DNA from: Prauserella_A sp040645195
GTDB taxonomy: Bacteria > Actinomycetota > Actinomycetes > Mycobacteriales > Pseudonocardiaceae
Direction of reading: 5' to 3'
NCBI RefSeq assembly: GCF_040645195.1
Contig: NZ_JBEYXW010000001.1
Span: forward strand, 372,001-436,000
DNA: 64,000 bases
Under the pieces are notes generated by a model that had not been told where the DNA came from, did not search any database, and was given only the letters and a program-made list of their open reading frames with translations. Each line of letters opens with the position of its first letter. The first letter of the stretch is position 1. The position numbers were made by a program, and so were the translations under genes. Below, piece after piece: positions 42,544-51,971 of this stretch.

Positions 42544-45357
42544 GTGCCTTCTCCCCGTTGGACAATCGCTGGGCTGGGACTACTCACCGCACTGAGCGCC
42601 GTGCTTTTCGTGTTGGCGCCGGTCCGCCAGGACGTCACGACCTACGAATGGCCAACTGCCGGGACAGCGCAGAACACGGCGCTGCCGCTCTTCCCTTACA
42701 CACCGGAACAGCTCGATGCGACGTTCGGGTGCGCCGACGCCGCCACGCTCGGCAACGGGCTCGTGCTGTCGACCACGCCACCCACCGCGGTCGCGGGAGA
42801 GCAGCCCAGCTCGGGCGGGCTCACCGTGCTGGCACAGGACGGCGCCGTCACCGTCAGCCTCGGTGACGAGACGGTGGTGGACAGGCACCCGCTGTCCACA
42901 GGCGACTGCACGGTGACTGTCCAATCCGGTCAGGGCGGCACCATGGTCAGAATCGACGGTGACCCTGCGGCGCACAGCAGGACGACACCTGTCGTCAACG
43001 GATTGTTCACCGACCTGCAAGGACAAACGGATCTGCGGGTGAGTGTCGTCCCCGACACCCGGTACGAGTCGAGCCCGAGCGCACTCAAGGTGGCGCTGGG
43101 CGCGACCGCCATCGTCAGCGTGCTTGCGATGCTCCTGCTACTGAGCCGCTGGGAGTCCTCGCTGACCCGGCCCGTCCGGCTGCTGCCAAGGGGCTGGTGG
43201 CGACCAAAAGGCCCCGACATCGCCGTCACGGTGACGCTGCTCGCGTGGACGATCATCGGCGCGGCCACTGTGGACGATGGCTACATCATCACGATGATCG
43301 AGTCGGCCACCGACACCGGCTTCGTCGGCAACTACTACCGGTGGTTCAACGCACCGGAGTCGCCGTTCAGCTGGTTCTACGAGTTGTACCGGCCCTTCGC
43401 CGATGTCAGCGGGGCCGCCTGGTGGATGCGCGTTCCCTCGTTGGTGCTGGGGCTGCTGTCCTGGCTGCTGATCGACAGGGTGCTGCTACCGCGGTTCGCG
43501 AAGGGCCTGGCGCGGACCGCGCGCTGGGCGGCCGCGGGCGTGTTCGTGATCTGGTTCGTGACCTTCGGCATCGGCTTGCGGCCCGAGCCGTGGGTCGTGC
43601 TGGGCACCCTCGTGGTGTTCGCCCTGGTGGAACGAGCGCTCGCCACCCGTGGGCTCGCCCCGCTCGCCACGGCGCTGGTCGTCGCGGGCGCCACGCTGAC
43701 GATCACCCCCACCGGCGTGGCGGCCGTGATCCCGTTCGTCATCGCGCTACCCCGGATAGTGCGGCTGCTGTGGGCGCGCGGGGCGATGTCGGTTGCCGTC
43801 GTACTCGGCGCCTGCACCAGCGCGCTGCTTTTCATGTTCTACGACCAGTCCGTCGCCGCGGTCCTGCATTCGACTGAGGTCCGCACTGCCATCGGCCCGT
43901 CGTTCAGCGTGCTGGACGAGGGCCGGCGTTACGAAGACCTGTTCGACTTCCTGCAGGGTGGCCTGAACCGGCGGCTGCCGATCATGCTGATGTGGCTGGC
44001 CATGGCGTCGCTCATCGTGCTACTGCTCTTCAAACGCACACCGAAAGTGGCCCCGAAGCCGACCATTCGGCTACTCGCGGTGAGTACCCTGTTCTTCGGC
44101 GCGCTCGCCTTCACTCCCACCAAGTACACCCATCATTTCGGCGCGCTCGCGGGGCTCGGCACCCTACTTGTCGCCGTGCTCGTGCACACCATCGTGCGCG
44201 GCGCGCTACGCCGCAACTGGGAGCGCTCGCTGTTCACGGCGGTTCTCGGCGTCACCGTGTGGATCGGACTGGCCGCGCCGCTGCGCTGGTGGTTCCTCTC
44301 CGGGCTGGACGTCAAGTGGAACCTTGTCGAGCCGGGCATCAGTAACATCACGGCCTCCGAGATCGCCCTCGTGGCGGGCCTCGTGATCGCCGTCGCCGGG
44401 CTGTTCGGCGCGTGGCGGCTGCTGCGCCAACCGGGCTGGTTCGTGGCGGTGGTGGCGGTGGGCACGGTCGCCATCGAGGTCGGCACGATGGCCTACGCCA
44501 TGGTTCCGCGCTGGGACACCTACACGACGGGCCGGGCCAACCTGGCGTCGCTGTCCGGAGGCAGCTGCGGAGTCGAGGACTGGCTGCGCGCCGAACCGGA
44601 CATCAGCGCCGGTCTGCTGCGGGCGGATGCCCCCGCCCGGCTGGAGGGCTTCACCGTCAACGGAGGCTTCCCTGACGACTCCCGGCCGCTCGCGCCCTAC
44701 GGCACGACCGCGGCGCCGGTGTGGGGCAGCGACAGTGCGGGCTCGCTCACCACGGGGTGGTTCACGCTGCCGGAGGGTGCGAGCGCCGCCGACGCACCGC
44801 CGCTGGTCGTGCCGGCCGCCGGTGCGGGGGCGGTGTCGGCCAGCGTGCAGTACGCCGGTTCCGACGGTCAGGTGGTACGCGAGGAGCGCGTGCGGCTGGA
44901 CGACGAGGGCGAGTGGTCCGACGCCCGGTTCGACCCGCACGGTGCCACTCGCGTGCGCGTGGTCGCCACCAACGACGGCGACGGCTGGATCGCAGTCGGC
45001 ACACCCCGACTGCCGAAGGTGGTGCCGACCACCGAGCTGGTACCCACATCGGAGCGGGTCGCCCTGGACTGGGTGGACGCGTTCGCGCTGCCCTGCCGCA
45101 GGTCAGCCCAGCTGGCGGACGGCCTGACCCAGCCGGTGCGCTACCGCTTCGCCACCGGCCCGAACCTCAGGTGGCTCACTGGAATGTCCTTCCTCACGGG
45201 CCCCGGTGGCCCGTACGCGCCGCTGTACCAGCTGGGGACGCAGACCCCGGTGCCGACGTACCTGGAAGGCGACAAGCTGTTCGAGCCGATCAGCGTGTTC
45301 CGGCTGGACTACCCGGTGCCGCTGAGCGGGGTGACGATCACGCACACGGTGCGGTGA
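42544..45357 (+). CDS. emb: Arabinosyltransferase Emb (EmbC/A/B family)
   Basis: A 937-residue GT53 enzyme that extends arabinan from DPA outside the membrane. DDGYIITM at 244-251 is the catalytic-loop signature; the Met equals EmbB Met306 in M. tuberculosis. FNAPESPFSWFYEL and TPTKYTHHFGALAG are further family marks, and a large C-terminal carbohydrate-binding region follows the last helix. It is shorter than mycobacterial Emb proteins (about 1,090 aa) and is the only emb in the window. GTG start at 42544. Confidence 0.93.
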   Translation: MPSPRWTIAGLGLLTALSAVLFVLAPVRQDVTTYEWPTAGTAQNTALPLFPYTPEQLDATFGCADAATLGNGLVLSTTPPTAVAGEQPSSGGLTVLAQDGAVTVSLGDETVVDRHPLSTGDCTVTVQSGQGGTMVRIDGDPAAHSRTTPVVNGLFTDLQGQTDLRVSVVPDTRYESSPSALKVALGATAIVSVLAMLLLLSRWESSLTRPVRLLPRGWWRPKGPDIAVTVTLLAWTIIGAATVDDGYIITMIESATDTGFVGNYYRWFNAPESPFSWFYELYRPFADVSGAAWWMRVPSLVLGLLSWLLIDRVLLPRFAKGLARTARWAAAGVFVIWFVTFGIGLRPEPWVVLGTLVVFALVERALATRGLAPLATALVVAGATLTITPTGVAAVIPFVIALPRIVRLLWARGAMSVAVVLGACTSALLFMFYDQSVAAVLHSTEVRTAIGPSFSVLDEGRRYEDLFDFLQGGLNRRLPIMLMWLAMASLIVLLLFKRTPKVAPKPTIRLLAVSTLFFGALAFTPTKYTHHFGALAGLGTLLVAVLVHTIVRGALRRNWERSLFTAVLGVTVWIGLAAPLRWWFLSGLDVKWNLVEPGISNITASEIALVAGLVIAVAGLFGAWRLLRQPGWFVAVVAVGTVAIEVGTMAYAMVPRWDTYTTGRANLASLSGGSCGVEDWLRAEPDISAGLLRADAPARLEGFTVNGGFPDDSRPLAPYGTTAAPVWGSDSAGSLTTGWFTLPEGASAADAPPLVVPAAGAGAVSASVQYAGSDGQVVREERVRLDDEGEWSDARFDPHGATRVRVVATNDGDGWIAVGTPRLPKVVPTTELVPTSERVALDWVDAFALPCRRSAQLADGLTQPVRYRFATGPNLRWLTGMSFLTGPGGPYAPLYQLGTQTPVPTYLEGDKLFEPISVFRLDYPVPLSGVTITHTVR

Positions 45358-45362
45358 GAAAA

Positions 45363-45469
45363 GCCCCCAAGGCCACCTTGGTTGCAGCTTTCAAACACTG
45401 CGGCGCGAAGCGTCTCCGTTTGGGTGGTGGTGGGAGACGGGTGGGCGCGACCAAGGTGGCCTTGGGGGC
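45363..45469. terminator. Long palindrome, copy C, with an expanded loop
   Basis: The same outer arms as copies A and B (GCCCCCAAGGCCACCTTGG and complement) but separated by about 60 bases that include a smaller inverted repeat (CGTCTCC ... GGGAGACG). It fills the gap between the emb stop and the ubiA stop. Confidence 0.75.
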
Positions 45470-45484
45470 CGATAAGTCAGGTGA

Positions 45485-46417
45485 TCAGAGGTAGTACGAG
45501 CAGACGAGGGTGATGACCCAGGAAGCGCCGAGGACCTGCAGGACCCGGTCGCGCAGGGCGATTTCCTCGGGCTCGCCAGCGTTGCCGCCGTCGACGTCCA
45601 CCGCGTAACGCAGCACGGCGATGACGAACGGCACCATCGAGATGACGCTCCACACCGAGCCGGGCATGCGCTGCTGCTGCTCGAAGGCCCACAGCGAGTA
45701 CGACATGATCAGGATCGCCGCGGAGGTCGCCCACACGAACCGCAGGTAGCTCGCCGAGTACTTTTTCAGCGACGACCGGATCTTGGCCCCGGTGCGCTCG
45801 AACAGCATGATCTCGGCGTAACGCTTGCCCGCCACCATGAACAGCGAACCGAACGCGGTGACCAGCAGGAACCACTGCGACAGCGCGATGCCGGTCGCGA
45901 CACCGCCTGCGATCAGCCGCATCAGGAAGCCGGAGCCGACAATGGCGAGGTCCACCACCGGCTGGTGCTTCAGCCCGAAGCAGTAGCCGAGCTGGATGGC
46001 CTGGTAAACGGCCAGCACGATGAGCAGGCGCCAATCGGCGAGCAGGCTCACCGCGCAGCCGACGGCGAAGAACCCGACCGCTGAGGCATACGCCAGCGGG
46101 ATCGGAACGATCCCGGCCGCGATCGGCCGGTTGCGCTTGGTCGGGTGAGCGCGGTCGGCCTCGACGTCGATCGCGTCGTTGATGAGGTAGACCGAGGACG
46201 CCACGAGCGAGAACGCCACGAAGGCGATCAGCGCGTCGCGCAGCACACCGAGGTTCGTGATCTCTCCGGCCGTGAACGGTGCGGCGAGAACGAGAACGTT
46301 CTTCACCCACTGCCTCGGACGGGCGGTCCTGATCACACCGAAGGCGGTCCCGACGGGACCCTTCCGGCCCGTCGGGGCGCTGGTGCTCACATCGGCACGC
46401 TCGGTCGTCTCACTCAT
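45485..46417 (-). CDS. ubiA: Decaprenyl-phosphate phosphoribosyltransferase (UbiA/DPPR synthase)
   Basis: A 310-residue UbiA-fold prenyltransferase with nine helices that moves phosphoribose from PRPP to decaprenyl phosphate. The first metal site NDAIDVEAD is at 80-88, followed by RAHPTKRNRPIAAG; a second acidic region lies in the later loop. It matches Rv3806c in type and in its order with the PAP2 phosphatase and glf. It overlaps the PAP2 gene by 4 bases. This step feeds DprE1/DprE2. Confidence 0.93.
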   Translation of the reverse strand: MSETTERADVSTSAPTGRKGPVGTAFGVIRTARPRQWVKNVLVLAAPFTAGEITNLGVLRDALIAFVAFSLVASSVYLINDAIDVEADRAHPTKRNRPIAAGIVPIPLAYASAVGFFAVGCAVSLLADWRLLIVLAVYQAIQLGYCFGLKHQPVVDLAIVGSGFLMRLIAGGVATGIALSQWFLLVTAFGSLFMVAGKRYAEIMLFERTGAKIRSSLKKYSASYLRFVWATSAAILIMSYSLWAFEQQQRMPGSVWSVISMVPFVIAVLRYAVDVDGGNAGEPEEIALRDRVLQVLGASWVITLVCSYYL

Positions 46418-46959
46418 CGTGGTTTCCGCTTTCGTGAGTTCAGCTTGCGGCGCAGGAGGCCACCGACCGCGCCACCCAGTGCGGCACCAGCCAGCACGTC
46501 GGTCGGGTAGTGCACACCGAGCACCAGCCGCGAGGCCAGCATCGGTGGCACCAGTGCTGGCACGAGGTTACGCCCGGTCAGTCCCGAGTACAGCACCGCC
46601 GCCGCTGTCGTGGACGTGGCGTGCGAGGAAGGGAAGCTCAACTTGCTCGGCGTCCCGACCCCGACCTTGACACTCGGGTGGTCCGGACGTGCCCGGCGGA
46701 CCACCCGCTTCACCGCGATGGAGGCGGCGTGGGCGCCCACGACGCCTGCGGCGGCAGCCAGCCAGTCCTTGCGGTGGGCCTTGTCGACTGCCGCGCCCAC
46801 GAGGCCGAGGGCGAACCAGCCCGCGCTGTGCTCGCCGAAATGGGAAAGGCCGCGCGCGGCCTTCACCGTCGCCGGCCTGGCGATGGCCTTCTGCACGCCG
46901 GCGAGCACGGCGAGCTCACCGGTAGCCGGTTCGACCTGCTCCGGATTCTTCTCAAGCAT
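46414..46959 (-). CDS. PAP2 phosphatase for decaprenylphosphoryl-5-phosphoribose
   Basis: A 181-residue PAP2 membrane phosphatase with all three motifs: KRVVRRARP, FPSSHATS and SRLVLGVHYPTDVLAG. Placed between glf and ubiA with overlaps at both ends, it corresponds to Rv3807c, the proposed phosphatase giving decaprenylphosphoryl ribose. Other cellular PAP2 enzymes may share the job. Confidence 0.88.
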   Translation of the reverse strand: MLEKNPEQVEPATGELAVLAGVQKAIARPATVKAARGLSHFGEHSAGWFALGLVGAAVDKAHRKDWLAAAAGVVGAHAASIAVKRVVRRARPDHPSVKVGVGTPSKLSFPSSHATSTTAAAVLYSGLTGRNLVPALVPPMLASRLVLGVHYPTDVLAGAALGGAVGGLLRRKLNSRKRKPR

Positions 46960-48178
46960 CGATGGACCCGTCCAATGGCGCGCCGTCGGTGAGGTGCGGG
47001 GCGATCTTGTTGTCGAACACCGACAGCGCCGAGCCGATCGCCATGTGCATGTCGAGGTACTTGTAGGTGCCGAGCCTGCCGCCGAAGAGCACGTTGTGCT
47101 GCTTGGCCTCGGTGGCGGCCAGCTCGCGGTAGCGCTCGAGCTTCTCCCGGTCGTCCGGGGTGTTGATCGGGTAGTACGGCTCGTCGTCGTCGTTGGCGAA
47201 GCGCGAGAACTCGCGCACGATGACCGTCTTGTCCTTCGGGTAGCTGTCGCGCTCCGGGTGGAAGTGCCGGAACTCGTGGATCCGGGTGAACGGCACGTCC
47301 TCGTCGTTGTAGTTCATCACCGGGGTGCCCTGGAAGTCGCCGGTCGGCACGACCTCCCGCTCGAAGTCGAGCGTGCGCCAGCCGAGCCGGCCCTCGGAGT
47401 AGTCGAAGTAGCGGTCGAGCGGTCCGGTGTAGACCGTCGGCGTGCCCGCGGGGATCTGCTCGCGCACGTCGAAGTAGTCGACGTTGAGGCGGACCTCGAT
47501 GTTCGGGTGGTCGGCCATCTTCTCCAGCCACGCCGTGTAGCCGTCGACCGGAAGGCCCTCGTAGGTGTCGTTGAAGTATCGGTTGTTGAAGTCGTAGCGG
47601 ACCGGCAGCCGCGTGATGATCGACGCCGCAAGTTCCTTCGGGTCCGTCTGCCACTGCTTTGCCGTGTAGCCGCGGACGAACGCCTCGTACAGGGGACGGC
47701 CGATCAGTGAGATGGCCTTCTCCTCGAGGTTCTGCGCGTCCTTGGTGTCGATCTCGCTCGACAGCTCGGCGATCAGGGCGCGGGCCTCGTCCGGCGAGTG
47801 GGACTTGCCGAAGAACTGGTTGATCAGCGCCAGGTTCATCGGGAACGCGTAGACCTGACCCTGGTACTTGGCGAACACCCGGTGCTGGTAGCCGGTGAAG
47901 TCGGTGAACTGGTTGACGTAGTCCCACACCCGCTTGTTGGACGTGTGGAAGAGGTGCGCGCCGTAGCTGTGCACCTCGATGCCGGTCTCGGGTTCCGGTT
48001 CGGAGTAGGCATTGCCGCCGATGTGATGCCTGCGCTCGAGCACGAGGACGCGCTTGTCGAGCTGGCTGGCGACGCGTTCGGCAACGGTGAGGCCGAAGAA
48101 ACCGGAGCCGACCACAATGAGGTCGTACCCCGCGAACTCGCCGCCGGTGGTCTCTGCTGAATTGGTGTGCGCGCTCAC
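46952..48178 (-). CDS. glf: UDP-galactopyranose mutase Glf
   Basis: A 408-residue FAD enzyme that makes UDP-galactofuranose, donor for GlfT1 and GlfT2. Family blocks are DLIVVGSGFFGLTVAER, RRHHIGGNAYSE, HSYGAHLFHTSN and, near the end, GGRLGTYKYLDMHMAIGSA. GTG at 48178 gives the start SAHTNSAETTGG; no Shine-Dalgarno is visible, so a leaderless message is possible. It overlaps the PAP2 gene by 8 bases, heading the glf-PAP2-ubiA operon. Confidence 0.95.
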   Translation of the reverse strand: MSAHTNSAETTGGEFAGYDLIVVGSGFFGLTVAERVASQLDKRVLVLERRHHIGGNAYSEPEPETGIEVHSYGAHLFHTSNKRVWDYVNQFTDFTGYQHRVFAKYQGQVYAFPMNLALINQFFGKSHSPDEARALIAELSSEIDTKDAQNLEEKAISLIGRPLYEAFVRGYTAKQWQTDPKELAASIITRLPVRYDFNNRYFNDTYEGLPVDGYTAWLEKMADHPNIEVRLNVDYFDVREQIPAGTPTVYTGPLDRYFDYSEGRLGWRTLDFEREVVPTGDFQGTPVMNYNDEDVPFTRIHEFRHFHPERDSYPKDKTVIVREFSRFANDDDEPYYPINTPDDREKLERYRELAATEAKQHNVLFGGRLGTYKYLDMHMAIGSALSVFDNKIAPHLTDGAPLDGSIDA

Positions 48179-48203
48179 GGGCAAAAAGGCTACCGGCGTG
48201 CTG

Positions 48204-48280
48204 TGGCCCTCGTGCGGCGAGGCCCTTTCGGCCCTGGTGAGCCGGCCCCCGTTCGCGCCCTGCCTGCCGCACGAGGGCCA
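48204..48280 (-). promoter_or_regulatory. Inverted repeat upstream of glf
   Basis: Fifteen-base perfect arms (TGGCCCTCGTGCGGC and its complement) are separated by 47 bases, starting 26 bases before the glf start codon. It could be a structured leader, the terminator of an incoming transcript, or part of a dispersed repeat. The rest of 48179-48402 holds no gene. Confidence 0.45.
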
Positions 48281-48402
48281 GCGCACCCCAGCACCCCCGG
48301 GTCAGCCGTCTCCCACGCCGTGCGTCAGGACCGACGCGGAGGGCCGGCAATCGGTTCCCCGAGCCGTCAGACTCACCCGTTCGGCCTAATTTTTTGTCGG
48401 GG

Positions 48403-49284
48403 TTAGCCCTTCTGGAGGCCGGGGAGGAGTTCGTCCACCACTTCTTCGAGGACCGTCTCGCGTCCCTCGTATGGGCTGCCACCGCGGGGCCAGTGGGTCA
48501 CGATGTCGGTGAAGCCCAGCTCGCCTGCCCGGCCCGCCGCATCAGCGAACGCCTCCTTGCTGGACAGCGAGAACACCGGCGCCGCATCGAGACTCAGGTA
48601 CCGGTCGACCTGGCCGGGGTCGCGGCCGTGCTGCTGCAGTGCCTCCTCGAAACGGGCCGTCAGCTCCGCGACGACGCGCCACCACTGCTCCTGCGTCTCG
48701 GCCGGCTTTCCCGTGGTCACCCAGCCGTCGCCCAGGCGCGCAGCGAGGCCCATGATGCGCGGACCGTTGGCGGCCACCAGCAGCGGCGGGCGCGGCCGCT
48801 GGACCGGTCCTGGGAGGTTCCTGGCGCCGCACGCGGAGTAGTAGGTGCCGCTGTAGCCGAAGCGGTCGGTCCGCAACAGACCGTCGAGCGCCTCGGTGAA
48901 CTCGATGAACCGGTCGGCGCGCTGCCTCGGCGTCAGCTCCGGCTCGCCGAGTACCTCCGCGTCGTAGCCGACGCCACCCGCGCCGATGCCGAGGAGGAAC
49001 CGCCCGTCCGCCAGGTCGTCGAGCGTCACCACCTCCCGCATGAACGGCACCGGGTGCCGGAAATTGGGCGACGCCACGAACGTGCCCAGCCGGATACGGG
49101 AGGTCACCATCGCGGCGGCGCTGAGCGTGGGCACCGCGTTGAACCACGGTCCGTCGACCAGGTTGCGCCAGCCGAGGTGGTCATAGGTCCAGGCGTGGTC
49201 GAAGCCGTACTCCTCGGCCGCCCGCCATTTGGGCTCGGCCGCCCACCAGCGGTCTTCGGGAAGGATCACAATGCCAACACGCAC
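48403..49284 (-). CDS. LLM-class F420-dependent-type oxidoreductase
   Basis: A 293-residue luciferase-like barrel. The start RVGIVILPEDRWWAAEPKWR and WTYDHLGWRNL are typical of an actinobacterial F420 subgroup; FLLGIGAGGVGYDAEVLG binds the cofactor phosphate. GTG at 49284 is chosen from the conserved start; a longer open frame upstream lacks similarity. It diverges from the HAD gene. Substrate unknown and not obviously tied to cell wall synthesis. Confidence 0.83.
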   Translation of the reverse strand: MRVGIVILPEDRWWAAEPKWRAAEEYGFDHAWTYDHLGWRNLVDGPWFNAVPTLSAAAMVTSRIRLGTFVASPNFRHPVPFMREVVTLDDLADGRFLLGIGAGGVGYDAEVLGEPELTPRQRADRFIEFTEALDGLLRTDRFGYSGTYYSACGARNLPGPVQRPRPPLLVAANGPRIMGLAARLGDGWVTTGKPAETQEQWWRVVAELTARFEEALQQHGRDPGQVDRYLSLDAAPVFSLSSKEAFADAAGRAGELGFTDIVTHWPRGGSPYEGRETVLEEVVDELLPGLQKG

Positions 49285-49351
49285 GCCGCTACACGCTAGC
49301 GGTGGGCTATGACACTGCGCTGCAGGGGCATAGCTCTGGGAAACTGGAATT

Positions 49352-50167
49352 GTGGAGATACCCCGGCTCATCGCGTCTGACGTCGACGGCACGCTGCTGT
49401 CGACGGAAACGCACCTGTCCGACCGCACGGTCGGCGTGGTGACCAGGGCCGTCGGCGCGAGCGTGCCGGTGGTACTGGTGACGGGGCGGCCACCGCGGTG
49501 GATTCCGCAGGTCGCCGAGCAGGCCGGGCTGACCGGCTACGCAGTGTGCGCCAACGGCGCGGTGCTCTACGACATCGGCGCCGATCGGGTGGTCGACGTG
49601 CACGGGCTGCTCGACCCGGTGATGCTGCGGGACGTCGCCGACCGGCTGACGTTCGCGCTGCCCGGCTGCCGGCTCGCCTCCGAGCGGATCGGCACCCACG
49701 CCATCGACGACGACATGAAGAACTTCGTAGTCGAGAGCGAGTACCACAACCCGTGGGGCAGCAACGAGGGCTCGGTGGTGTCGCGGGCGGAGGTGCTCGG
49801 GCACTCCGCGGTGAAACTGCTGGTCAGCCACACGAAGATGACCTCGGACGAGATGGCCCAGGCAGCCCACACAGTGCTGAACGGCACGGTCGACATCACG
49901 TTCTCCTCCGGTGGCGGCCTCATCGAGCTGGCTGCGCACGGCGTCACCAAGGGAACCGGGCTGGCCGAGATCGCGCAGCGGTTCGGGGTCGGCGCCCATG
50001 GCACGATCGCGTTCGGTGACATGCCCAACGACCTGGAGATGCTACGCTGGGCCGGGCACGGCGTCGCTGTCGCCAACGCCCACCCCGTCGTGCTCGACGC
50101 GGCAGACGAGGTCACCGCACCGCACTTCGAGGACGGTGTCGCCCAGGTGCTCGAGCGCTGGTTCTAA
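49352..50167 (+). CDS. HAD-superfamily Cof-type phosphatase
   Basis: A 271-residue HAD phosphatase of subclass IIB. Motif I is ASDVDGTLL near residues 8-16, motif II VTGRPPRW, motif III Lys in HGVTKGTGLAEIA, and motif IV FGDMPNDLEML. Such enzymes act on sugar phosphates or flavin precursors. GTG 49352 is used. Its stop overlaps the convergent GT-C gene by 4 bases. The window gives no firm substrate. Confidence 0.88.
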   Translation: MEIPRLIASDVDGTLLSTETHLSDRTVGVVTRAVGASVPVVLVTGRPPRWIPQVAEQAGLTGYAVCANGAVLYDIGADRVVDVHGLLDPVMLRDVADRLTFALPGCRLASERIGTHAIDDDMKNFVVESEYHNPWGSNEGSVVSRAEVLGHSAVKLLVSHTKMTSDEMAQAAHTVLNGTVDITFSSGGGLIELAAHGVTKGTGLAEIAQRFGVGAHGTIAFGDMPNDLEMLRWAGHGVAVANAHPVVLDAADEVTAPHFEDGVAQVLERWF

Positions 50168-51861
50168 CGCGGGCAGGCGACGTAGGTGAACCTAGGGTCG
50201 GCGTCGAGTAGCTCGATGAGCACCGGAGCCTGCGCCCGGCGCAGGTACAGCGCGATCCATCGCTCCTGACCCGCCCGGCGGAACGTCGCCACCTCGTAGA
50301 GCCCGGCGAAGGCCGGGTTGATGCCGCAGTGCTGCTTCTCGGCGTAGCCGGCGCCGGTGTCGACCGCCACGGCAGGCATCCGCACGTTCACGACGTAGGA
50401 GTAGTCCTGGGCGATGTGGCCGATCATGCCGGCCGACTCGCTGCGCTCGCCGTGCCGTGCGATGTGCTCGTCGGTCAGGCCGAGCACGTCGACCAGCACC
50501 AGGTGCGAGCCGGCCCGGTAGGACAACGCACCGTTGGCGTAGGTACTCACCACTGTGCCCGCGGGCAGCCGCTCGCCGAGCCAGCTGCCCGTCTCACCGA
50601 GCTCGCCGATCGCATCGCGCCAGTCGTGCATGGCAGGCAGCATCCGCGGATGGGTCACCGAGACCACCATCGAGAGCCCGCACACGGCGACCGCCACGAT
50701 CCCCACCGCCCGCCGCTGGGCCAGTCGCTGCGCGCGTGGCCGCGGTGAGGGCGCACCGGCGGTGTCCGCGGCGGCCCACACCCCGTAGGCAGCTGCCGCC
50801 GCGATCGCCAGCAGAGGCGGCACCGGTGCGAGCAGCCGCCACGCGGGCATCCAATCGCCGCCTACGGCCACGACGAACGCGGTATAGACCACCGCGAGCT
50901 CGAGCAACAGCCACACCAGCGACCGAGCCCGCGCGGCCGTGTCGCTCGCCGGCGAGCGCCTGCTGCCGAGCAGCACCACCACCGCCACCACACCCAGCAG
51001 CACGAAGACCTGGTACACCTGCGCGAAACCGGTCAGGTAGTCCCAGCCCTGTCGCAGCTGCCAGCCGAGCGAGCCCCCTGACTTCGCGGCGACCGCATTC
51101 GGCAGCAGGTAGCCGTAGTAGGTGACCCGCCATGCGGTCCACGGAACCAGCAACACCAGCGCACCGAGCGCGTAGCCGGCTGGCGCCCACGCGGTCGTCC
51201 TGCGCCGCAACGCGCTGGTGACCAGCCACAGCCCGGCGAGCACCGCCACCACCACGCCATCGGGCCGCGTCATGATCGCCAATGCCGCCAGCACCCCCGC
51301 CACCACCGGCCTTCCTGCCGCGAGCGCGTAGCCAATGCACAGCATCAGCAGCAGGAAGAGCGGGGTCTCCAGACCGGAAGCTCCGTAGGCGGCGAGCGAA
51401 CTCGCGCCTGCGGTGACAACGGCGGCGCCCACACCGAGCGCCGGCAGCCCCGGTCCGTCCGGTTCCGCCACCGCAACGATCCGGTTCACCAGGAAGTACG
51501 CCGCCAGTACACAACCGAGCGTGCACGCGATGCCGAGCACGACGGCACCGGTCTGGACATCCCAGCCGAACATCGCCCTCGACAGCGCGATGAGCACTGT
51601 CCACAAAAAGTTCGAGTAGCCCTCGACCCGCTCACCCGGATTGAACACCGGCCCGTCGCCGTCGGCGATGTTGCGGGCGTACCGGAAGCTGATGTAGGCA
51701 TCCTCGGCCACGGTCGAGAACAGCAGCTGCTGCACGAACGACAGTGCCAGCGCCAGCAGCAGCGCGCACACCCGCCACACCTTGCTCGTCATCAGGCGGG
51801 GCCAGGCGGTGACGACGAAGACGGCCAGCGCAAGCCACACGCCCGCCATGACGGCGACCAT
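50164..51861 (-). CDS. AftB-like GT-C membrane glycosyltransferase
   Basis: A 565-residue membrane protein with about eleven helices. The first loop EDAYISFRYARNIADGDGPVFNPGERVEGYSNFLWT resembles mycobacterial AftB (Rv3805c), whose loop also has GNGPVFNQGERVEA; here shown as DGPVFNPGERVEG. AftB adds the terminal beta-1,2 arabinofuranose. The position near ubiA and glf agrees with mycobacteria, where aftB neighbours ubiA. ATG 51861 is chosen; 51849 is possible. Orthology to AftB is probable, not proven. Confidence 0.72.
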   Translation of the reverse strand: MVAVMAGVWLALAVFVVTAWPRLMTSKVWRVCALLLALALSFVQQLLFSTVAEDAYISFRYARNIADGDGPVFNPGERVEGYSNFLWTVLIALSRAMFGWDVQTGAVVLGIACTLGCVLAAYFLVNRIVAVAEPDGPGLPALGVGAAVVTAGASSLAAYGASGLETPLFLLLMLCIGYALAAGRPVVAGVLAALAIMTRPDGVVVAVLAGLWLVTSALRRRTTAWAPAGYALGALVLLVPWTAWRVTYYGYLLPNAVAAKSGGSLGWQLRQGWDYLTGFAQVYQVFVLLGVVAVVVLLGSRRSPASDTAARARSLVWLLLELAVVYTAFVVAVGGDWMPAWRLLAPVPPLLAIAAAAAYGVWAAADTAGAPSPRPRAQRLAQRRAVGIVAVAVCGLSMVVSVTHPRMLPAMHDWRDAIGELGETGSWLGERLPAGTVVSTYANGALSYRAGSHLVLVDVLGLTDEHIARHGERSESAGMIGHIAQDYSYVVNVRMPAVAVDTGAGYAEKQHCGINPAFAGLYEVATFRRAGQERWIALYLRRAQAPVLIELLDADPRFTYVACPR

Positions 51862-51971
51862 GCGATCACCCCCGCCCCCACCCCAGGACTTTCGTGCGGC
51901 AAAACTAACCAGGCCACTCAGCCCGGCCCGCGCCGGGGTGCCCAACGACGAGGAGACAACCCGGTGATCAC

